The position numbers were made by a program, and so were the translations under genes. The notes below the pieces were generated by a model. That model made no database searches. It was not told the DNA's origin and saw only the letters and a program-made list of their open reading frames with translations. From Glossina fuscipes (lineage: Eukaryota; Arthropoda; Insecta; Diptera; Glossinidae): a stretch of 64,000 nucleotides of DNA. Shown piece by piece: positions 10,315-21,400 of the stretch; the stretch's first letter is position 1, and the number at the start of each line of letters is the position of its first letter. The stretch spans positions 5,491,962-5,555,961 of the forward strand of contig NW_023998414.1 in assembly GCF_014805625.2 (NCBI RefSeq). Direction: 5' to 3'.

Positions 10315-11860
10315 ATGCCTCAATTAATTATTAATCGCAAATGCGGCGATATAATGATAACAGTACGAAAAAATTCTAAGAAAGTTTTTACATACAACTG
10401 TTCATTTTGTGATACTGCTTTCTTACAAATGAAAAAGTTCACTTCGCATTTGGACAAGGAGCATGATAAGCAATTGAAATTAATTAATAAATCAACGGTT
10501 GATACAACGGTTGATAAGAGCAAAAATGGTGGAAAGGATATAAGTGAAGATTTAGTTACTAAAGAAGATAGCATTAATAGTATATATATACCGGAAATTA
10601 AAATGGAAGATTGTTTGGATGAGGAAATTAAAACAGAAATTATTGAAGAGACTCGGATCACTAGACAAACGGTAAAGGTATTGCGAAAATTATTACAAAC
10701 AGAATTTTTGCTTTGCCAAAACACGTACTGGTTATGCTTTTAGAAAGAGTCTTCATTTGCCTCAGCAGATCCTTTAGATACATACCATAATGAGATTTCA
10801 TGTAAAGATGCCACTTTTGCCGCTAAGAAAGAAGTAGAAAATATACAAAAAACTATTATAAAATCAAAATTGAAAAATATGAAATATTTTGCGGAAGATG
10901 GCGAGAAAACAAATGAGATTAATCCATTAAAATATTCAATCGAAAATATGGACGACAATCAGGTTAGCAAACAATTTATAATGAAATATAGTAATGCTTT
11001 AAAGTTTCTTTTCAAACAGTTTGACGGTGATAGCGATAATCCCAGTGATGTTGAAAATCCCAAATGCAGTGATTATGAGGTAATTTCTATTTTTCTAAAA
11101 GTAAGTGAAAGAATTAATTTATCTTCCGGGAAATTTTGCAAATCTCTTCTTCACTATTCATTGCATCGAAACAAAACGATTTTACTATTTAACATTATTT
11201 AATATGGGATGAGCGACAAGCGCACGTGCAGAGGCTAAACTTATTTTCTTCCTTCAAATTACATTAGTCAATTGCGGTTAAGCATTATCAAATTATAGTC
11301 TTCTTTCGCTTATCAGCCAGCAGGTTGGGCAACCATTTTGCCCACCTTTCGTTTTAATATAAATATTCGGAAAATTCTTTGCTTAATATTCGGAAAACAA
11401 TTCAAAACTTTCATTTACAAATGCTACAAATCTTTCTCTCCATGTAATTTTTTTTTTTTTTTTTTGAACGGTCAGTCCAAATCGTAACTGTCATTGCAAA
11501 ACGACGGTTAAAACCTATTCTTCACGGTTTATTTGTGAAAGTTTTAACCATGACAACATTAAACATTCATTCAATTGCGATGTTCATAAGTTTTAGAGTA
11601 ATTCCACTTATTGTAACGGCCTAATCGTCCCATTAAGATCACTTAGAGGTAGAAAATTCTTCTAAATTTTTTTTTTTTATATCAAGTTCTATATTTTTGA
11701 ACTATGTTTTTATGAATCCTTTGATTGCAATAAGATTTTCAACCATGTCCATTTTAAAAAGGAACTTTACATAATTTTTACCTTCAATTTGAGCTGCTAC
11801 ATTAGCAGATTGATTTCTAGTTTACATTTGCTAATCTCTAGAGTGATAACTAAAATTACT

Positions 11861-11911
<51 letters not shown>

Positions 11912-14900
11912 TTTTCCAATATTATTATTATATGTCTCTATATTTTGATTTTATGTATAAATAAAAAACAATGTATATTTTCGTATTTTTTAAGCCTGAA
12001 GAAGATATTTGTGTCACGAAACGATCACGAAAACGTAAACTCTCAAAAGAAAACATGGATGATCCGTGCATTATATCTATGCTCATCGATTTGTTTGAAC
12101 CGCATGAATTTTTGTGGAATTCACAACATTCAGAATCCCGTAATATACCATTACGAAGGGATATTTTACAAAATATCACCGACGAGTTAAATGCAAAATT
12201 TAAAACTCATTTAAAAATGGAAATTATTAGGAAGAAAATTAATATGTTACGACGCGATTATACACTTGAAGTTGAAAAACGAATGGATCGAATGCTGCAA
12301 AGAGAAGAAGCTTCTAATCTATGGTATTACGATAAAATGGAATTTTTAAAACCCACCATTGAATATAAGATAAAGAATAGAAGTGTAAGTTTTAAATCTA
12401 ATTTAATCGTTGGAAGTTATTATTAACATCATCTTTTGTTTATTTCAGAAACTCAATTCATTTAAAGTGGTAAGTAAACTAGAAAAGTGTTATAGCAGTC
12501 GAAGCGATAGAAAGAAAGAAATGCTTTCAAATGGAGTAGGAAAGCATGAATTATTATAATGAATGTTCTGGTATAAGTGTTTAGACAATTAAAAAATTAA
12601 AATGGTATCTGCATATGCCGTTATTCGATTTTACATTTACATTAACCTCTTCAGAAGATCATGTTGACAGAATATTCTGAGAAAACATTTGTCCTTCGAT
12701 CAGTATATGATCTTTAACATTTAAAAAAAAAATGAAGAACACATTCAACCGCATCACTTTGAAGGGGTAGCCATAGCAACAGTTAAAACAAATTTTTCTT
12801 TTTTTTTTTTGTTAGCTTAGCGTCGTGAACGTTTTGAATGTTTTAGAAGACGTCGAAAAAAATGTTTTCCTCCATAAGTGTCGAAGTTCTTCTCAAACAC
12901 TTGGAAAAGCAAATGCTTTGCTGTTTTCTGGTTTTCCTAATCTGGTTACAGACATCGCTAGGAAATTTGTACATAGAAATGCAACAAAGTGACTGCATCT
13001 GTCTTCACTACCTCCTCAACTATGCAGCTGTCAAATATGAAATGTGTTAAAGTGCTTTCGTTTTTACATTAGCGCATAGAATGAACGATTTAAAAGGAAT
13101 GAAAATTGATGCAGAATATCACATTTCCAATAGTAGTGGACCTTGTTTTAGCCATCGCCATGATTTGAAAGTATAGAATGGCATATTGATGAAAAAAGTT
13201 TCCCACTTCTGTACTAGGCTGAGAGATATTCGAAAAGTGTCCATGCTTCAACCAAGAAACTAAAAGTGTACATGCAATGAAGACTTTGGAGCTCATTACG
13301 AATCCAACTATAGAATTACACATTTTCTTGTGCTTCGAGAAAATGAGATAAGAATGGACATGCAAACTAATTGTGAAAATTAATAAAAAAATTGATTATA
13401 ATAAAAAGAGTGTATATATAGCATGTCTATAATATGTTTCAAAATATAGACGTGTTTTTCTCGAAACATGTAGCGTGGCTCCAGCAAATCATACTCCATT
13501 CTATTAAAATTTTTTACAATTTATCTTTAAAATTAAAATTAATTTAAACATTACTTATTAACAAACACTGCCTATATTTTGTTTGAAAATCATCCCAGAT
13601 ATCGCTACATATAGACATGTATTTATATATATATATATATATACATATATATTTTAAGTTCATCATTAAATTGCATCAGCTGCAGTAGATGCTGAAAAGC
13701 TCTCAACATTAAAGATATTTTTTGAATTTTTTTCTAGTATTTACACGTATGCTTCATAGCCCCATAAGTATTATTATTTCACTACTTTTCCTTTCATCCA
13801 ACTATTTTCGAACGCGTTAATAACGGGTATTAGAAGATTGATTACTTGGGCGAAAAAATTCTGAGCCAAAATGAAGAGGCTGCATTTGTAAATGAGAGCA
13901 AAGCCCAGATTGAGATTGGAGGGCAATGGCGCCTCATGGCTTGCTTCAACTTGGTTGGAAAATTAGCTTCACTCTTCACCGGCAACGATTAATGCGATTT
14001 AAGCATGCAATTGGCGTAAAGCCGCCAGAAAGCCTCAGTGTGCATACGAAAAAAGTTAACAATCAAATTCACATACATTTGGCTTAATGGATGTTTTTAA
14101 GCATTTGAATTGCGGCTAAGAACTTTTGCAATCACTCAAGAGCGTTTTTTTTCCAATTCCTGTCGCTTAACTGTAAATGTAACTCAGTATGCATAATTCG
14201 TAATTTTAAGTTTGATCTGTAGACCTATTATACACTTAAGGAAAAGCCCTTTATTGAATTTGTCTATTTATGACATTTGTGGTAGTTAGATAATATGAAG
14301 GATAATATAATGACGCATATCTCTGATCTTTAGAAAAATAACTTGTATAACGGTTTCCGAGATTTCCTTAAAAAAACAATATGTTGACGGCCAATTTGGT
14401 CAGATCGGTCAACGCCTCGCACGCACTTGATATAATTTAGTAAACCGCTCATGTAAATTAAGTTAATGAGTGGCACTCATAGTTGGAGTTGATGCAAAAA
14501 ATAGCGCTGGCAAGTGAGTGTAATCGTTGGAGTACAAATGGTTAAAGAGATTATTTATTCAATAATTTGCTTATTGAGATTAATTAATTTCAGATATTTT
14601 CTCAATTGTTTTTAAAAAATAATTGTTTTAATTTCATTTTCTTTCACAGCCATTTCTCAAAGATCAAAGATTTATGATAGCAATAAGCAATTTACCAAAG
14701 ATATTATTGGGTTTATTTAGAATTCGAATTTTGCCTGGCGTTGCATAAATGCATTGCAAACCGTTTGTAAATAATTCAAGTATAGTTTAAAAACGCAATC
14801 AATCTCGGCCGAGAAAAAATTGATGAAAGATTTTCATAAAATTAAAACAGAAGAATTCATAACCTCAAAATTGAGTTAAACAACTAATATAAATATAAAT

Positions 14901-15926
14901 TAATATCGCTGTTAACTATATCCGGTTTTATGTTTTGTTTCTTTTTTTTTTTACTTTTCATTAACACTGCATCTTCAATAGAAAGCACTCAGCGAATCGG
15001 TGTTAAGTCAACTGACTGATATTTATAAGAATTTCAACGCCTTATGGGATGGAAATCATATGGCATTTATTATAAAAGAGAAACGTCTCGAAACGTTGGA
15101 AAGTCTGCAGAAAGAGGTGAAAGAAAAAATGAATCTTGATTTGAGCATCTTTCGATTAGAAAAGCAACTCACTTACATTCATAAAGCCTATAGTAAGGAT
15201 AAACGTCGTCAATTGGAATGTGAAACGCAAACGCCAACACAAACGCAAAAACAATTCAAACCTACCTGTGAATATTTTAATAAATGCGATTTTCTTGCGA
15301 ATAGTCAAGGACCGTTTCGTTGTTCGATTTGCCAAGCAATTATTGAGACATATAATGATTTTCAAATACATAAATCACAGCATGATGACAGTACGCCATT
15401 TAAATGCCCCGAATGCGGTTTAGGATTTAAGAAAACCAATAACTATAAGTTGCACGTTAGACGTCATTTAAACGCATTTAAGTATCGTTGCAATATCTGC
15501 GATAAAGGTTATCCACTTGCCGGTGAATTAGATCTGCATATGCGTTATCATACAGGAGCTATGCCATATTTGTGTTCCAAGTGCGGCGAAGCTTTTCGTA
15601 CAGCCATGGCCTATGATAATCACATACGACGTCATGAGAAACGTTTTAGATATTTTTGCCATATCTGCAAGAAGGGCATTAATCTTATGTCACAACTTAA
15701 GGATCACGTTAAGACGCATCTGAACGTACGCGACGTTATCTGCCCGATTTGTGGCAAAGGTTTCGCTACATTTAAATATATGAATCATCATAAACGCATA
15801 CACGAGGCTAAACGGTATACTTGCGACATCTGCGGGAAAAAGTTCGCTCAGGATGCCGGCTTAAGGGCTCATAAAAAAAGCCATAAAAGACATTCCTTTA
15901 TTGTAAGCAATACGTTGGTAGCGTAG
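10315..15926 (+). CDS. zinc-finger gene A: C2H2 + two MADF-like domains + seven C2H2 fingers
   Basis: Predicted nuclear DNA-binding protein, 665 residues from six exons: 10315-10677, 10744-10962, 11020-11079, 11995-12384, 12449-12469 and 14982-15926, all in phase 0. Exon 1 holds KCGDI and a finger C-x2-C-x12-H-x4-H (CSFC...H...EH), then an acidic linker with IKME and IKTE. Exon 4 carries a basic KRSRKRK stretch and an MADF-like domain (LIDLFEPHEFLW...ILQNITDEL...INMLRRDY). Exon 5 is a 21-nt microexon (KLNSFKV). Exon 6 starts with a second, divergent MADF-like domain (LTDIYKNFNALW...QLTYIHKAY) and then seven canonical C2H2 fingers ending near the stop. MADF domains bind DNA or act as adaptors; multi-C2H2 arrays read DNA. 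The first donor (AAG|GTATTG) was fixed by alignment with gene B. Intron 2 (57 nt) could be retained in frame. Target and function are unknown; I do not recognise a one-to-one orthologue. Confidence 0.88.
11865..11908. repeat. (TA)n microsatellite
   Basis: Pure TA dinucleotide run in intron 3 of gene A, about 90 nt before the MADF exon. Confidence 0.95.
12470..14981. other. intron 5 of gene A
   Basis: A 2.5-kb intron between the microexon and the terminal exon. It holds short AT microsatellites (about 13625-13652) and small frames on both strands that lack homology or good splice context. I see no nested gene. Confidence 0.55.
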
Positions 15927-16035
15927 CGACAACATACGTAATTTCTAAGAAAAAAAAAATTGCATTTTTATTTTAAAATATATGTGTGCGTATGTATGTA
16001 TGGATGTATGTAAATGGTATGAAATATTTGCGTGA

Positions 16036-16041
16036 AATAAA
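16036..16041 (+). promoter_or_regulatory. poly(A) signal of gene A
   Basis: AATAAA about 110 nt past the gene A stop codon and just before the SINE insertion. Confidence 0.6.
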
Positions 16042-16059
16042 TTATTTTAATATACTCTA

Positions 16060-16232
16060 TATCCGCCTGAGTGGCCGAGTAGGCAAGAGTCTCGACTAGC
16101 AACTCAATAGTCGTGGGTTCAAACCTCAAGTGCGGTAGAGTTTTTTAATAAAAGCCGATAGCCCTAGATGCTAGTGCTTTAAGACTTTAGTCTTAGAATT
16201 TATTCTCTGGCTAAATTTATAATAATAATAAT
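16060..16232 (+). mobile_element. tRNA-derived SINE, full length
   Basis: A short interspersed element with a pol III-type internal promoter: A box TGGCCGAGTAGG (16072-16083) and B box GGTTCAAACC (16116-16125), spaced as in a tRNA. The wording of the A-box region resembles tRNA-Ser/Leu. The cloverleaf is degenerate (acceptor and T stems do not pair well), so it is not a working tRNA. A body of about 100 nt containing the palindrome TAAGACTTTAGTCTTA follows, and it ends in an (ATA)n tail. A perfect 11-bp target-site duplication, AATATACTCTA, flanks it (16049-16059 and 16233-16243), which shows insertion by retrotransposition. Confidence 0.88.
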
Positions 16233-16344
16233 AATATACTCTAAACAAGTCAAAACACGGTCTAGTGAGTCGCGGTGCACTTCCCGCCACTTTGCTTAAT
16301 ACAGCTGTGCATATAAATGAATTTTTAAAAAGATAAAAGATCCG

Positions 16345-16505
16345 CTTTTTGGAAAGTGGTTGAAAACATGGTACGATCCGAATCATTTTCAGTAATGTTC
16401 GCTCTTGCGCCAAAACACAGCCGTATACCAAATAGATTGAACGCAAGAAAACAAGTTGGACAGACGAGCAGACATGATTAAATCGATTCAGAAAGTGGTT
16501 GGGGT
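16345..16505 (+). repeat. dispersed fly repeat, subfamily 2 copy
   Basis: Contains 'atcattttcagtaatgttcg', 'ttgaacgcaagaaaacaag', 'ggacagacgagcagacatg' and 'attaaatcgattcagaaagt', shared with an inverted copy at 19300-19460 and a plus copy at 51235-51385. Confidence 0.65.
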
Positions 16506-16509
16506 CTAT

Positions 16510-18411
16510 CGGAAGCCCTTCTGGGTGTTACATGCATCTGCACAAACTTAACATACTCTTGTACCACAAGTGGTGCAGGCTATATCAATCATCTTAGAGA
16601 AAAAGGCACTCAAATAATCAATAAATCTCTCGCGAGGTTTTTTGTGACTTAAATATTTAAATTCCGTTCTACTTATGAAAATCTATTGCAGATCTCTGAT
16701 TCTCCACGATTATGAAAACGAAAATGTTGTATGAATAATCAATTGGGCCATAGCTGAGGCCTTATATTATCCTATCGATCTCTTTTATAAAGTGCGTGTT
16801 TTCTCTATGTTGTGGATGGGCGAATTAGTTTATTTCTTCACCGAAATTTTAATTGATTCTTAGATAACTATATACAACAAATTGGAAGATATATATTATT
16901 GCAAATTCTTCATATAACGTCTGTGGCAATCAATAAAGAGCACATGTATGCATAATATTTCACAGTATTCGAACAACAGATCAACAAGTTTAAACTGTTT
17001 AAATGTTTTACGCTGATCACGAGAACATGCATATTTACTCTGCAGTGAATAAAATAAAACGGAATATATAGGATCGAAACTTGTTCGAGTCTGATCAAAA
17101 CGTTCCGTTAGTTCTTAAATGTGTTCTTAACTAATCCTGCTAAGTTCATTTTAAATCTCAACAAATTTGCGCCGGCCACAAATACGTTGGAACTGGTATT
17201 TTCAATCCTCAAAAATTTCCGAGTTTGGTTTTTCCGTTTAAATTTACACCAAGATTTGCTCATAATTTGCAAATATTTATAAATATACAATATATTTATC
17301 TATGACATGCAGTCAAATCATATAAAAGCTTACTTGCTTACTGTAGCAAACTGGCTTAATACAGGTTTGAAATTTATTAAAAATGTGAAAAATAAATTAT
17401 TTCAAAATTTAAAAAAAAAAATGTTATGTTCCCGATTATGTTATATTATAGAAGGATTAACGGCATTAAGCGGCTGACATAATTTTCGTTTTCGGATTAA
17501 AAACTCCCAAGTTGTAAATACAATGGACCGTCGTGCTACGCAAATGTAAGCAACACATATGTTTTTAAAAAAGAAAAAGAAAAATAATTTAAAAAAATAA
17601 TAATAAGAAAGTCAGTTTAAAAATAAATATTGAAAACGATTCATCGGATATATGTAGATGTATATATTAGATATATCTTTGCGCATTAATTAATCCATAA
17701 TTTGGAAGCTACCACTTATTACTCTCCAAAAAACCATTCAATGAATATATTTTAATTTTAAAATACCTTTATTTCTTTTTATGCGTTGTTTGTTTTTGCT
17801 TTATTTGCATCTACGCATGCAAAACCATATGATTGGAATCATAAAGTTTTTTAAAAGTTCTGCAATATTTGAATGTCAATCCGAAATAGGAATAACGCCT
17901 CGTTCTGTCAGCCCCCTTAGAAGTATTTCTTCGCTTAGTGCTAAACTTAATGCAATGTTTCTGTTGTCAGCGCAGTCACCACTTTATCGTTGCCAGGTTG
18001 AATCAATTCAATCTATAGAATGGATTCTTGCTTTCTGCCCTAAGGAGTTTGGGAGCTGACACAATGGGGCTTCGATTTTATTGTCATGGCTGCGGGAGAC
18101 ATTTAAATTACAAATTTTTCATTTTCTTTACTTTTAGTATAAATTTGTAATATTTTTCCAATTTTTAAAGAGCACAAATTGAATGTGAGGATTGGGACGC
18201 GTTAATCCTTTAATCCCATCGCAAATTGCTAGATTGCTTATACATATCTTGTGTTGACATTGAGAGGTAACCCAGATTGTTGTTTGAATGGGAAAGAGTT
18301 AACATAACAACTATTAACTGCCGCCGCTTGGTGCATATTTTTGATAAAAAATACATTAAAGATAGTGTGAAACAAAAAATATATAAATAAATAAATAAAT
18401 AAAGAAAAAGG
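16510..18411. other. intergenic region between genes A and B
   Basis: Contains the promoter side of gene B. AT-rich, with short frames on both strands that show no recognisable domain. Nothing else is supported. Confidence 0.5.
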
Positions 18412-21400
18412 ATGCCGCCTTTATTAGACGAATCTGAAGCAAATATTGTTAGGCGTAAATGTGGCGATATAATGATAACAATAAAAAAAAATACAAAAAA
18501 AGTTTTTGAGTTTAATTGTTTTTTTTGCGATACAGTTTGTTTACAAATGAAAAAATTCACTTTACATTTGGAGCAAGAGCATGATAAACAATTGGAAGCA
18601 CATAGGGATGCTAATGAGTTGAATAAGAATCATCTTATAATTGGTGACGATAATAAGGACAATAACAAGAATAAAGCGGATGTGAATAATATAAGAGCTA
18701 ACCATAAATATGATAATGATGATGATAATGATGATGATGCGAATATAGATAATTCAGATGGTATTAGCATATTTATACCGGAGGTGAAGTTAGAGAATTG
18801 CTTGGAGGAGGATGTTAAAACCGAAAATGTCAATGAACACCGAGTCACAAGGCATACAAAAAAAGTATTAGTTTTTTTTTTTTCATTGAACCTCAAGTAC
18901 ATGATCTTTCGATTTAATAATAAAAATTTATTTTATTAGAAAGAATTAAGGTTGATATCAGCGGATCCATTAGATACGTTTAACAATCACTTTGGCGAAG
19001 ATCCTATCACAGCTATTAAGAGAGAATTGGAAAAATCACAAAAATCTTTTACGAAATCAAAATGTAAAAGTAAAAAAGATTTTGTAGAAGAGACGAAGAA
19101 TAATATTTATGAAAATAATATCACACAGCCGGCATATTATTCTGATGATAATTGCAATGATGTATATAATGAACAGGTAAATGAATCAGTTTTTATGAAA
19201 GATGATAACTTGAATTTTTTTTTGTATACTTTTACACCACTTGTAGTATAAATTTGTACTGATGTATGTCAGAAAGACTTGAGATAGACTCACCTTCTAT
19301 GACACCGATCGATTCAGAAAGTGGTATTGAGCTTGTCTGTCCGTCTTGTTTTCTTGTGTTCAATCGAGGCCGTAAATTTTTGAGATGTATTGGTGAAATT
19401 TGGTGCAGGGGCGTGTTTTAAACCAAGGACGAATGCTATTGAAAATAAATCGGATCGGACCACTTTTTCGACTTCTTCTGTCTAGTCGTTCTTTGAAAAG
19501 TCGTTACGGGAATAACTGTAGGGTGGTTTAGAGTATTTAATGGTGGGCCGTACCACATTATAGTCTTTTTAATTGTTTCTATTTAATTAGCTTAATAATG
19601 AGAACAGCATTCACTCTAGCGATGGCGATAACATCAGAGAAACTGACTTTGAGGTAAATTTTATATACATATATATATATATATTTATTTTGTTTTTTTA
19701 AAAGAAATGATTCTAACATTTAATATATTGCTTGCTTACAAGAGCGAGGACGAATGTATCGCATTAAAAAAGCCCCGTAAGCGTAAATCACCTAAAGAAG
19801 ATGATCCCCGCGTTATCTCAGTTCTGATAGATTTATTTAAGCCTCACGAATTCTTGTGGAACTCAAGGCACTCCAAATACAATGATATACAATTAAAAAG
19901 AGATACTCTACAAAATATTACCGACGATTTGAATGAAAAATTTAAAGCTAAATTAAAACTGGAGACGGTAAGGAGGCAAATAAACGTACTGCGTCGTGAT
20001 TATGCAGAGGAAATTGAAAAGCGTATGGATTGTCTGCTAGAGCAAGAGGAAACTTCCTGCTTGTGGTATTATGATAAAATGGAATTTTTAAAGCCTATCA
20101 TTGAATATAAGTTAAAGAATAGAAGTGTAAGTTTTCTTTTGCTTTTTATTATAACTTACTTCTGATAAATTCAAAAAATATTCTTTTAAATTTTTCAGAA
20201 AATTAACTCTTATAGAGTGGTAAGTAAGATAATCTACACGCGTATAAAGTTATTGCATTTATTATTAATAAAAACTGTGGATGCATTAGTTACGCCATTC
20301 CCTATATTGTACCCAGATGTGTATTTCCGACATCTTATAAAGTGGGATATTATTATTATTATTATTATTATAAATTTAGCAAGAGAATAAATTCTAAGAC
20401 TAAAGTCTTAAAGCACTAGCATCTAATGCTTTCGGCTTTATTAAAAACTCTACCTCACTTGAACCCGCGACCATTGAGTTGCTAGTCGAGATGGGATAAA
20501 ATATGTATGCGATACGTGTATTCCTATGTAATTCTTGAATGGATAAATCCGCAAGGAAAACTAAATTGATATGCCAAAACTATACTTTTATTATTAATCT
20601 TGAGGCTACGTCATCTAAAAAAGAAATCAACAGCACATTTGTAAGCACTACGTTATTACGAAAACGTGCGCTATTCTCTTCATTTCTAAAACTATTTTTT
20701 TGTCTTATTAACATGTGACTAGAATTACGATTATAAATTGACGCAATGTACACGTGATATGGTCGAATGTGAATTTTAATAAAAACAAGTAAGAAAATTC
20801 TATCCGCTCGTGCCCCAATCTTTTATATCCATCACCGTTATCCTAAAAAAGACTTTAAAAAAATAAAGAAAAACAAGTAACTTTTCATATTCTATAATAT
20901 TGGGTGGGCGTGGCTGTTTTTTTTTTTTTCGTTTTCTTCAAAATAAAAGTGGGAATTTATGTGGTGTATGTGCTATAGCTTGTGAGTAACGAATGAAAAA
21001 CATGGAAAGCAAAGGTGTTCATAGTTTTTGTCGCATAGGCTTGTGGGAGTTTTGGCTCATTTCAAAGTTTTTTCCAAATTTGTAGACGATCTCTTCATTT
21101 TTGCGAACGGAAGAATATATACTATAGATACTACATAGTTAGACAGACGGACAGATGGACAAGCTTAAGTTCATTTCGAATTTGAAACTGGCCTAAAAAT
21201 TCGTATACTTTGCGGCGTTTTTGAAACTTGCTTCTGCGCGTTATAAAAGTAATGAAAAAAAATTAAATTTTCATACACCATAATATCGGGTAGGAGTAGT
21301 CAATTTTTGTACAGGTACTACAGCGTCATCTAAGGAATATAAGTTCAAATTTTTGTAGATTGATTTTCTGTAGTTTACGAGAAATGAGCAAAAACCAATT

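Noticed and set aside
10320..10724. 134-residue minus-strand frame opposite gene A exon 1
   Set aside because: Antisense shadow of a verified coding exon; no domain.
12862..13365. Frames inside gene A intron 5 on both strands
   Set aside because: No recognised domain, no splice sites, no codon pattern; chance in AT-rich DNA.
16060..16135. Possible tRNA-Ser/Leu gene
   Set aside because: A and B boxes are good, but the acceptor and T stems do not pair and the anticodon-like stem has a 9-nt loop; the unit has a SINE body, tail and target-site duplication.
17108..17290. Weak likeness to a hAT transposase C-terminus
   Set aside because: Only scattered residues match; no catalytic motif or flanking homology.
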